64,000 bases of DNA, from positions 1 through 64,000 of the forward strand of contig NZ_FSRC01000001.1 of the NCBI RefSeq assembly GCF_900129785.1, read 5' to 3'. The translations under genes and the position numbers were made by a program. Each line of letters starts with the position of its first letter. The first letter of the stretch is position 1. This DNA comes from Algoriphagus halophilus (GTDB taxonomy: Bacteria > Bacteroidota > Bacteroidia > Cytophagales > Cyclobacteriaceae). Of the stretch, positions 27,097 through 37,325 are shown piece after piece. The notes below the pieces were generated by a model, which saw nothing but the letters and a program-made list of their open reading frames with translations, did no database searches and was not told where the DNA came from.

Positions 27097-27531
27097 TCAA
27101 TAATCATCGTTGATCTCCAACCACATTCCATCAGGGTCTTGGATATAAATTTGTCTGATTCCATCCACTCGAATAGTTACCTTCCCTTTTTCACCTACCC
27201 AGCTTTCGAAGGGGTAATTCGTGTCTTTCAACGTTTGAATAAAAGAGTCCATGTCTTCCATACTGAAACAAAGATGATTGACTTTGGAGATCTCCGTAGG
27301 AGTGTTTGGAGCTTCAATGATGTGTAGTGCGGCTCCACTGCCAATGTCATACCAAGCGTGAAGACCATCTTTAAAAGGTTCTTCAATTTCTTTAAGACCA
27401 ACTATGTTTTCATAAAACTTTTTGCTGGCTTCTAATTCTGAAACATGAACCGCAATGTGATTGACTTTGATCTGCGAATGTGAGGTCATGATGACTCCAG
27501 AAAATAATAGGAAGGTTAAAAGGGCTTTCAT
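27097..27531 (-). CDS. Exported VOC (glyoxalase/bleomycin-resistance fold) protein
   Basis: 144 residues: signal peptide (about 1-19, ending SHSQ) followed by one complete VOC domain. The candidate metal ligands are all present: H in VNHIAVHV, H in ALHIIE, H in VNHLCFS and E in WLEIND. Glyoxalase-like enzymes are usually cytoplasmic, so a secreted copy is a little unusual; the substrate may be a small secreted or cell-wall-derived metabolite. Convergent with the M1 peptidase. Confidence 0.82.
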   Translation of the reverse strand: MKALLTFLLFSGVIMTSHSQIKVNHIAVHVSELEASKKFYENIVGLKEIEEPFKDGLHAWYDIGSGAALHIIEAPNTPTEISKVNHLCFSMEDMDSFIQTLKDTNYPFESWVGEKGKVTIRVDGIRQIYIQDPDGMWLEINDDY

Positions 27532-27624
27532 TAGCTTATTGATTAGTTGAGGCTAAAATGTTTAAAGTGAAACTGGAATTCAATGTCATACATTTATAAA
27601 AGGTTTGAAAGGAAAATTTGATAT

Positions 27625-27656
27625 AAAAAAAGAGCAACCCTTTCGAATTGCTCTTT
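27625..27656 (-). terminator. Terminator of the S41 protease gene
   Basis: Minus strand AAAGAGCAA / TTGCTCTTT with a 10-base loop followed by T6. Confidence 0.8.
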
Positions 27657-27674
27657 AATTGGCTGGATAGGCCT

Positions 27675-29324
27675 CTATTCTTCTACACTACTTAAGTCTT
27701 TGGCCAAGGCTATTTTTTCTGCCTGGTCAAAAAGCTTTAGGGCTTGCATGTAGACTTCATTGATATCGTTGACCACCATATAGAAAGCACTATCATCGTA
27801 CAACTGTCTTCCTAAGTGGGCTTTTACCAAAACCTTCAAATAGTCTTTTGATTTGTTGAAATCTTCTTGGTCAAACTTGACCTTGTTTTTCTCCCCAATA
27901 GAAATTAGATCTTTCAACATGGAATCACTCACTTCGAATTCATCTCTGTATTCTTCTACTGACATGTTTGCAAATTGATCCTTATGATCGTTGGCATATT
28001 CCAGCACAAACTCTCTATTGGAGTCTGAGTTGAATAATCTATTGATGTAAATACTGTTTTGAGTAGTGTCCAACGGAACAAAATAATCAGGCATGATTCC
28101 TCCGCCACCGTAAACAGTTCTACCTTTGGCAGTTTCATATTTCAAACTATCGTTGAACGTAATACTATCTGCAGAAAAGAATTCTCCGTGTTCGAACCTC
28201 TTAACGAAGTCTTTTTCATAATCTTCGTAATTGGCGCCATAAGGCTTTTGGATGGATCGACCAGAAGGGGTATAGTACCGAGCAATGGTCAGTCTCAATT
28301 CAGCTCCATCTGAAAGATCTATTGGTAATTGGACTAATCCTTTACCGAAGGATCTTCTTCCCACGATCAAACCTCTATCATTATCCTGAATTGCGCCGGC
28401 AAGAATTTCAGATGCAGAAGCACTTCCTTCGTTGATTAAGACGATGACTGGGCCTTCCTCAAATAGACCTGGTTTGTATGCGAAGGCTTTTTGGCTGTAT
28501 TGATCTACTTTTCCTTCTTGAGATACGATCAAGGCTCTTTGGCCTAATAACTCGTCGGCCATGTTAATTGCAGCTCCCATATAACCTCCAGGGTTACCTT
28601 GAAGGTCAATAATCAATTTTTGCATTCCTTTAGACTTTAGATCTTCGATAGAAGTTCTGAACTCATCATAGGTAGTAGCTGCAAATCGTGTTACTTTGAT
28701 ATAGCCCACTTCATCATTGACCATATAGGAAGCATTGATGCTGTACTGTGGGATTTTATCTCGAGTGATTTCATAAGGAATTAATTCACTCTGATTTTTT
28801 CTTTTGATATCAATGGTGACTTTTGACCCTTTTGGTCCTCTAAGTAGGTCAAAAACATCTCGATTAGTTACTCCAATACCTGCTACTGTTTTACCATCCA
28901 CATTAATAATCTGATCTCCAGATTGGATACCAAGTGCCTCTGAAGGACCGCCGGTCAAAGGAGCAACCACATAAATAGTATCTCTAATGATTCCGAATTC
29001 AACTCCAATCCCATCAAATTCTCCATCCAATTGGGATTGAGCCAAAGATGCGTCTCGGGCAGGGATGTAGCTTGAATGGGGATCCAGGTTTTCAAGCATT
29101 TTTGTAATCCCGTACTCTACCAGCTCATTGGTATTTACACTATCTACATAATCTCGATTGATATATGTCATGATCTCCTGAAGCTTATAAAGGGCAGCTC
29201 TCAGGTCATTTTGATTACTCTTGGGTTCGGCAAAAGTAGCCCCAATCCAGATTCCAGCCGAAATAGCCAGTGCCAAAATGATTGGAAGTCTTATTTGCGC
29301 TTTCGTGTTTTTAGTATCGCTCAC
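27675..29324 (-). CDS. S41-family carboxy-terminal processing protease (CtpA/Prc type)
   Basis: 549 residues. A single N-terminal membrane anchor or uncleaved signal (about 12-32), helical N-domain, PDZ domain (VAPLTGGPSEALGIQSGDQIINVDG, about 119-145), and the protease core with nucleophile S303 in GSASASEIL and lysine K328 in RSFGKGL, 25 residues apart as in Prc. It cuts proteins after recognising hydrophobic C-termini in the periplasm. The start codon is GTG at 29324; no in-frame ATG exists nearby. Stand-alone gene with its own terminator. Confidence 0.93.
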   Translation of the reverse strand: MSDTKNTKAQIRLPIILALAISAGIWIGATFAEPKSNQNDLRAALYKLQEIMTYINRDYVDSVNTNELVEYGITKMLENLDPHSSYIPARDASLAQSQLDGEFDGIGVEFGIIRDTIYVVAPLTGGPSEALGIQSGDQIINVDGKTVAGIGVTNRDVFDLLRGPKGSKVTIDIKRKNQSELIPYEITRDKIPQYSINASYMVNDEVGYIKVTRFAATTYDEFRTSIEDLKSKGMQKLIIDLQGNPGGYMGAAINMADELLGQRALIVSQEGKVDQYSQKAFAYKPGLFEEGPVIVLINEGSASASEILAGAIQDNDRGLIVGRRSFGKGLVQLPIDLSDGAELRLTIARYYTPSGRSIQKPYGANYEDYEKDFVKRFEHGEFFSADSITFNDSLKYETAKGRTVYGGGGIMPDYFVPLDTTQNSIYINRLFNSDSNREFVLEYANDHKDQFANMSVEEYRDEFEVSDSMLKDLISIGEKNKVKFDQEDFNKSKDYLKVLVKAHLGRQLYDDSAFYMVVNDINEVYMQALKLFDQAEKIALAKDLSSVEE

Positions 29325-29489
29325 GTCTATGCCTTTCTTTAATTTATTGCTATTGATTTATAAACTAGCATAATAAGCTAGTGTTTTGAAAGTGACTTTT
29401 GATAAAGTTAACGAATGTTTATACGAGGGGGGATGATAATGATCCAAATTATTCCCCTTTTTTCTGTTAAAAAAAATTATTTTTGTGAC

Positions 29490-30248
29490 ATGGGAGCTGA
29501 AAATGGATTTAATAAAGCTTTAGTAGGTGATTTGGTCTCTGAAAACTATGTTTTTGCAGCTGTGTTGCATTATTTCGGGATTAGCTTCTATCAGTATCAA
29601 ACACAGTCATTAGAGACGGTCTGCAAAAAGCATAGAGTACATCCTAACCAATTAATTACGGAATTGGAGGAATGGGCTTTAAGAAAGGAGCCTACCAATG
29701 AAGAGTTATACCTCAATCCGATCGAAGTTCTTGTCGCCTATTTGAAGCGGAAGCATTATTTTTTTGTCAGGCAGGAGTTGCCTTTTCTGGCCAATATCAT
29801 TTCAGGGATTACTCCTGAACCTGAATATTCCTCTCTGATTGCTGATTTGAGAATTATGTTCCCCTTATTTGTAGATGACTTCATTCATCATATTCATGAA
29901 GAAGAGAGCGGTTTATTTAACCGGATCAAGCTTTTACAGGATGTAGAGGAAGGCAATTACAGTATTGTGGATGCAATCAAAGTGTTGGAGAAGGATCCGA
30001 TCCATTTACTGGCAGAAATGCATGAGGTTCATGATGATGAGATGGAGGGGATCAGGAAATTAACCCAAGATTATTCCTTACCTGAAAATGCGCCCCTAAC
30101 CATGAAGGTATTGTATCACGAACTTCAAAATTTTGAGCGAGAGCTTACCATCCATGCCCAAATTGAAGATGAGTTGCTGTTTCCAAAAGCGATTCAATTA
30201 GAAAGAGAGGCACTTAGAAAAATCCGAAATAAAATAAGGACCAACTGA
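29490..30248 (+). CDS. RIC/ScdA-like hemerythrin-domain protein with a cysteine-less N-domain
   Basis: About 252 residues from the ATG at 29490 (an in-frame ATG at 29415 would add 25 residues that do not match the family). The N-terminal ScdA-type domain is recognisable (VLHYFGISFYQYQ...SLETVCKKHRVHPNQLITELE), but the invariant paired cysteines are replaced by FYQYQ. The hemerythrin-like domain keeps its ligands: KRKHYFF, FIHHIHEEESGLF, AEMHEVHDDEMEG and LTIHAQIEDELLFP. Family members repair Fe-S clusters damaged by nitric oxide or oxidants. First of four overlapping genes (next ruvX, 1-base overlap). A TATTTTTG element at 29478-29485 is only 4 bases before the ATG. Confidence 0.8.
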   Translation: MGAENGFNKALVGDLVSENYVFAAVLHYFGISFYQYQTQSLETVCKKHRVHPNQLITELEEWALRKEPTNEELYLNPIEVLVAYLKRKHYFFVRQELPFLANIISGITPEPEYSSLIADLRIMFPLFVDDFIHHIHEEESGLFNRIKLLQDVEEGNYSIVDAIKVLEKDPIHLLAEMHEVHDDEMEGIRKLTQDYSLPENAPLTMKVLYHELQNFERELTIHAQIEDELLFPKAIQLEREALRKIRNKIRTN

Positions 30249-30661
30249 TGCCAAGAATTCTTGCAATTGATTTAGGAACCAAACGAACTGGTTTGGCTGT
30301 TACAGATCCGCTTAAGATGTTAGCTAACCCCTTGGAAACCATTGAGACCTCCAAGTTGTTGGACTATATCAAAACCTATATTTCCAAAGAGGAAGTGGAT
30401 ACCTTGGTGTTAGGCTTGCCCACCCGCTTGAATGGGCAGGATAATGAAATGACGCCTAAGGTGTTGGCAATGAAGGAACAGTTGGAAAAAAGCTTTCCAA
30501 ACCAAAAAATTGAATTAATTGACGAACGATTTACTTCTAAAATGGCCATGCAAAGTATGATAGCCATGGGAAGCAAAAAGAAAGATCGTCGTGAAAAAGC
30601 TGGCAACCTGGATAAGGTGAGTGCAGCGATTATTTTACAATCGTATTTAGAAAGACAATGA
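30248..30661 (+). CDS. ruvX: Putative pre-16S rRNA nuclease / Holliday-junction resolvase-like RuvX (YqgF)
   Basis: 137-residue RNase H-fold protein: DLGTKRTGLAV at the N-terminus (first catalytic Asp), LVLGLPTRLNGQ, IDERFTSKMA (catalytic Glu) and the closing NLDKVSAAIILQSYL with the last Asp. Family members mature the 5' end of 16S rRNA. Overlaps the upstream gene by 1 base and def by 4 bases, so translation is coupled. Confidence 0.94.
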   Translation: MPRILAIDLGTKRTGLAVTDPLKMLANPLETIETSKLLDYIKTYISKEEVDTLVLGLPTRLNGQDNEMTPKVLAMKEQLEKSFPNQKIELIDERFTSKMAMQSMIAMGSKKKDRREKAGNLDKVSAAIILQSYLERQ

Positions 30662-31212
30662 TTTACCCAATAGTTGCATACGGGAATCCCATTTTGAAGA
30701 AAGAGGCGGAAGAAATTAATGAGGGAACAGAGCTTGATTCCTTGATCAAGGATATGTTTGCTACTATGGATAATGCCAGCGGTGTTGGATTAGCAGCTCC
30801 ACAGATTAATCAAGGAGTCCGACTCTTTGTGATTGACAGTTCTCTGATGCTCGACGAAGAAGATGAGGAAGTTGGGATTAGAAGAGCGTTTATCAATCCC
30901 ATTATTTTAGATGAATATGGTGATGATTACAGTTTTGAAGAAGGCTGCTTGAGTATTCCCGAGGTGAGGGCTGAAATCACCAGACCTGAGAAGTTGACCA
31001 TAGAGTACTTTGATGAAAACTGGAACTTGAAAGAGGAGGAGTTTTCAGGAATGACTGCCAGGGTGATCCAGCATGAATACGATCACTTAGAGGGGATTTT
31101 GTTTGTAGATTACCTAAAAGGCTTGAAAAAGCGTTTGATGAAATCAAAGTTGATTGATGTCAGCAAAGGAAAAGTATCGACTGATTACAGAATGATATAC
31201 CCGCTCAAATGA
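30658..31212 (+). CDS. def: Peptide deformylase
   Basis: 184 residues. Removes the formyl group from the N-terminal methionine of nascent proteins. All three motifs are intact: GVGLAAPQI, EEGCLSIPEV (metal-ligand Cys) and QHEYDHLEG (HExxH). Start ATGA overlaps the ruvX stop, and its own stop overlaps the next start by 4 bases. Confidence 0.97.
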   Translation: MIYPIVAYGNPILKKEAEEINEGTELDSLIKDMFATMDNASGVGLAAPQINQGVRLFVIDSSLMLDEEDEEVGIRRAFINPIILDEYGDDYSFEEGCLSIPEVRAEITRPEKLTIEYFDENWNLKEEEFSGMTARVIQHEYDHLEGILFVDYLKGLKKRLMKSKLIDVSKGKVSTDYRMIYPLK

Positions 31213-32006
31213 GCCGATCCCCCCAATTATCCATAGCGCTGGTACAGACGGATTTGTTTTGGAAAAACAAAACGGCCAATATGGCCATGCTAGAAGAAAA
31301 ACTCTGGGGGATTCCTACCGGTATAGATTTAATAATTCTTCCGGAAATGTTTCCTACTGGATTCAGTATGGATGCTTCTGAATTAGCCGAACCCATGAAT
31401 TTATCCATTTGCAAATGGATGAAACAGATGGCAGCCCAGTCAGGTGCAGTCATTACAGGGAGTGCTATTATTTCAGATAAAGGAAATTATTTTAATCGTC
31501 TGCTTTGGGTAACTCCCGAGGGAGAGATCTCCACTTACGATAAGAAGCATTTATTTCGAATGGCCAAAGAGGATGAAACGTTCTCTTCCGGAAAGAGCCT
31601 ACCTATTTTTAACTTAAAAGGTTGGAAAGTCTGTCCTCAGATTTGTTATGATCTCCGGTTTCCAGTTTACTCCAGGAATGTTTGGACGGAAGAGGGAGCT
31701 TCCTATGACTTTCTTTTTTATGTAGCCTCTTGGCCTGGAGCGAGGACTTCTGCATGGGATGCATTATTGCCTGCAAGAGCGATAGAGAATCTAAGTTATG
31801 TGGCAGGTGTAAATCGTATAGGGCAGGACGGAAATAGAATTGATTACCTGGGACATTCTGCTTGTTATGATTTCAAAGGAGAGATAATTACCCATTTGGG
31901 AGAGTCCGAAGAAATCCAGGTTTTTCAGCTAGATGCTCATGAATTAGAAAGATATCGGGAGAAATTTCCTGCATGGAGAGATGCTGATAAATTCACAATT
32001 CGGTAA
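31209..32006 (+). CDS. Nitrilase-superfamily amidohydrolase (omega-amidase type)
   Basis: 265 residues with the catalytic triad E46 (ILPEMFPTGF), K112 (DKKHLF) and C146 (CPQICYDLRFP). The pattern LPEMFPTGFSMD and YDKKHLFRMAKE matches the YafV/omega-amidase branch that hydrolyses 2-oxoglutaramate or 2-oxosuccinamate left by transaminases (methionine salvage side product). Last gene of the RIC-ruvX-def-amidase unit. Confidence 0.88.
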   Translation: MSRSPQLSIALVQTDLFWKNKTANMAMLEEKLWGIPTGIDLIILPEMFPTGFSMDASELAEPMNLSICKWMKQMAAQSGAVITGSAIISDKGNYFNRLLWVTPEGEISTYDKKHLFRMAKEDETFSSGKSLPIFNLKGWKVCPQICYDLRFPVYSRNVWTEEGASYDFLFYVASWPGARTSAWDALLPARAIENLSYVAGVNRIGQDGNRIDYLGHSACYDFKGEIITHLGESEEIQVFQLDAHELERYREKFPAWRDADKFTIR

Positions 32007-32046
32007 TATGCTTTGACAAAGGGTCCATCTCATTGTATGAACCGGA

Positions 32047-32076
32047 TTTGAAACAAGGATATTTTCTGTAATTTAG
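32047..32076 (+). promoter_or_regulatory. Promoter of icd
   Basis: TTTG (32047-32050), 18 bases, TAATTTAG (32069-32076), a variant of TAnnTTTG. The leader of about 113 bases contains a perfect hairpin TTTTCTTG-ATAA-CAAGAAAA at 32105-32124 without a following T-run, so it is not a terminator. Confidence 0.5.
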
Positions 32077-32157
32077 CCGCAAAATTTTCTGGCCCTGTTC
32101 TAAGTTTTCTTGATAACAAGAAAAATTAGAAGCAAAATGAAATTCATGGAGCTATAA

Positions 32158-34425
<2,268 letters not shown>

Positions 34426-34447
34426 GCTTTCTAACTTAAAATTAATA

Positions 34448-34478
34448 GCCTCGGTTACTTTTAATCGGGGCTTTTTTT
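34448..34478 (+). terminator. Terminator of icd
   Basis: AGCCTCG / CGGGGCT stem (one G-U pair) followed by T7; overlaps the end of the converging protease gene. Confidence 0.75.
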
Positions 34479-35343
34479 ATGCCTCCTCAAATGAAACCTG
34501 ATGCTGCTTTAAAAATTCCTTGATGACACCAACATGAATACATTCTCCTAAATGGATAAAAGAGTAATCATTAATTTTCTTTTCTTTACCTCGGACAAGG
34601 ATGGGTTTGTCCTCAATATCAAACCCTAGGTGTAAATGTTTGGTACGGCTTTGCATACCAATGATCCTTCCTTCTTTGTCAAAAAGTGGTCCTCCGCTTT
34701 GTCCTCTTAGCCCAGGAGTGCTCATTTCTATTCCATAAACTTTCCCTTGATTGTCTCCCAAAAACCGGGTGACCATACCTTCAATAGGAAATCGGGGTGA
34801 TCTCGCATTACCGGTATTAATCCATTCCAAAATGTTTTGTTCCAAGTTGAGCTGGAAATTGGAAAACTCTGGAAAAGGAAAGCCTAGCCTACAGAGCATT
34901 TCTCCGGGGTGTATGGATTGAGTATCTTTTAAAAACTGTGGAGTGTTTGTGAATAATTTTTTATCAAATCCGTCAAATTTGATCAAAGCCAAATCGTATT
35001 CGGGATGAGTGTGGATTTTCAAGTTTTTGATGTGGTCTACACAGTCCACAAAAGTTACTCTCATTTCGGCGGTTTTATCATTGGCTAACCCCAGTTGATA
35101 GGCCAATTGCTTGGTTTGTTGACCATCATGATTCCCTTTTAAATACTGGGTATATACCTTGTTGATTTGATCTGCTTGCGAAAGCCATTGAGCTACGTGT
35201 TTGCAGGTCAATGCATATCCTTGTTCATTGACAAAGAATAAGGTGGCAGAGCCACGTTGAACTTGATGGGAATTGAAATTTCTAGAAATAGAGTGAATGG
35301 CTCTTGTAAATCCAGCTACTTCTTGGATGGCTTTTGCAAACAT
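34477..35343 (-). CDS. Trypsin-like (S1 family) serine protease without signal peptide
   Basis: 288 residues with a complete S1-type triad: H in TCKHVAQWL, D in EYDLALIKFDG, S in RGQSGGPLFD. There is no PDZ domain, so it is not a DegP-type enzyme, and the N-terminus (MFAKAIQEVAGFTRAIHS) is amphipathic, not a signal peptide. It should therefore be cytoplasmic, or exported by an unrecognised route. Cytoplasmic single-domain S1 proteases in bacteria are often linked to stress or self/non-self sensing, but nothing adjacent supports that here. A TATTTTTGC -7 element (minus strand) lies at 35407-35414. Confidence 0.85.
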   Translation of the reverse strand: MFAKAIQEVAGFTRAIHSISRNFNSHQVQRGSATLFFVNEQGYALTCKHVAQWLSQADQINKVYTQYLKGNHDGQQTKQLAYQLGLANDKTAEMRVTFVDCVDHIKNLKIHTHPEYDLALIKFDGFDKKLFTNTPQFLKDTQSIHPGEMLCRLGFPFPEFSNFQLNLEQNILEWINTGNARSPRFPIEGMVTRFLGDNQGKVYGIEMSTPGLRGQSGGPLFDKEGRIIGMQSRTKHLHLGFDIEDKPILVRGKEKKINDYSFIHLGECIHVGVIKEFLKQHQVSFEEA

Positions 35344-35406
35344 AATGGAAAGTCTTTACCCGAAAATAGCCATTTCTTCCAATAGTGGGTTTTACTACCT
35401 GTTTTG

Positions 35407-35414
35407 CAAAAATA
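35407..35414 (-). promoter_or_regulatory. -7 element of the S1 protease gene
   Basis: CAAAAATA on the plus strand is TATTTTTG on the minus strand, and it is followed by the favoured C. Predicted leader about 57 bases. Confidence 0.5.
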
Positions 35415-35480
35415 ATTGTGACTCCGAAATCGATTGATTTTCAAAATGTGGGCTTTCTATTTTCCTTGGTAAGCAATCTG

Positions 35481-35512
35481 TTTGGGCTAGCCAATTATTT
35501 ATAATAACTTAG
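35481..35512 (+). promoter_or_regulatory. Promoter of gapA
   Basis: TTTG (35481-35484), 20 bases, TAACTTAG (35505-35512), the same TAnnTTAGC variant as at icd. Predicted transcription start about 35517-35519. Confidence 0.5.
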
Positions 35513-35514
35513 CC

Positions 35515-35557
35515 CTCCCTCAGCCACTTTTAGCCAAAAGAGGCATGCCTGAGGGGG
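35515..35557 (+). promoter_or_regulatory. Long stem-loop at the 5' end of the gapA mRNA
   Basis: CCTCCCTCAG-type left arm (35515-35523) pairs with CTGAGGGGG (35549-35557); after it an inner stem CCACTTTT / AAAAGAGG (one A-A mismatch) closes the loop AGCC. No T-run follows. It starts where transcription is predicted to begin, so it could be an mRNA-stabilising 5' structure. Confidence 0.5.
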
Positions 35558-35596
35558 AATGTTTGAAAAATCAAACCTATACGCTAATCAATATAA

Positions 35597-36604
<1,008 letters not shown>

Positions 36605-36611
36605 TTTTAAG

Positions 36612-36636
36612 AGCCGGTCCTAGACCGGCTTTTTTA
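36612..36636 (+). terminator. Terminator of gapA
   Basis: AGCCGGTC-CTA-GACCGGCT followed by T6. Confidence 0.9.
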
Positions 36637-36701
36637 TTAAAATACTTTTAGAATAAAACTATCTAGGTGGTTTGTTGCGTTTATCCTAAAAAAGATGAGC
36701 T

Positions 36702-37322
36702 ATGAAATTGCCGTTGTTTCCCTTAAAGTTAGTTGCATTTCCGGGTGAAGAACTCAATCTTCATATTTTTGAACCTAGGTATAGACAGCTTATTTCCGAT
36801 ATCAGTGAGCAAGATCAGACTTTCGGGATTTGTGTTTATAATGATAAATTAACAGGCTTTGGTACAGAGGTAAAGCTAGAGGCAATTCATCATCGTTATG
36901 ACGATGGGAGACTGGATATAAGAACCATTGGCTTGAAGGCTTTTAAAATCAAAGATTTTCAAAATCCAATGGAAGACAAGCTGTACGCAGGAGGTGAGGT
37001 GGAATACCTTGAAGATGATCCTAATCTTACGAATGTCCAATACTTCGAATTTCTATTTTACTTAAAAGAGATGCTTTATTTATTAAATCATCAGGTAGAA
37101 GTTCACCCAGAGACCACCACTTCATTTACCTATGCCCACAAAATAGGTTTAAAGCTGGAAGAGGAGCTTGAGTTGTTGGTGATGCCTTCGGAAAGCTTAC
37201 GGGTAGATTATTTAATCAGGCATTTCAAGAGAATGATTCCTGCCATCAAAGCCTTAGAAGAAGCGAAAAGGAAAATCAGGCAAAACGGGCATTTTAAACA
37301 TCTGGATCCCCTGGATTTTTAA
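36702..37322 (+). CDS. Stand-alone LON substrate-binding domain protein
   Basis: 206 residues covering only the N-terminal LON domain: LPLFPLKLVAFPGEELNLHIFEPRYRQL at the start is the classical opening. There is no AAA+ or protease part, so it cannot degrade proteins alone. Bacterial members of this length (YcaP-like) are of unknown function and may be adaptors. Convergent with the M1 lipoprotein gene, 3 bases between stops. Confidence 0.88.
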   Translation: MKLPLFPLKLVAFPGEELNLHIFEPRYRQLISDISEQDQTFGICVYNDKLTGFGTEVKLEAIHHRYDDGRLDIRTIGLKAFKIKDFQNPMEDKLYAGGEVEYLEDDPNLTNVQYFEFLFYLKEMLYLLNHQVEVHPETTTSFTYAHKIGLKLEEELELLVMPSESLRVDYLIRHFKRMIPAIKALEEAKRKIRQNGHFKHLDPLDF

Positions 37323-37325
37323 TTG

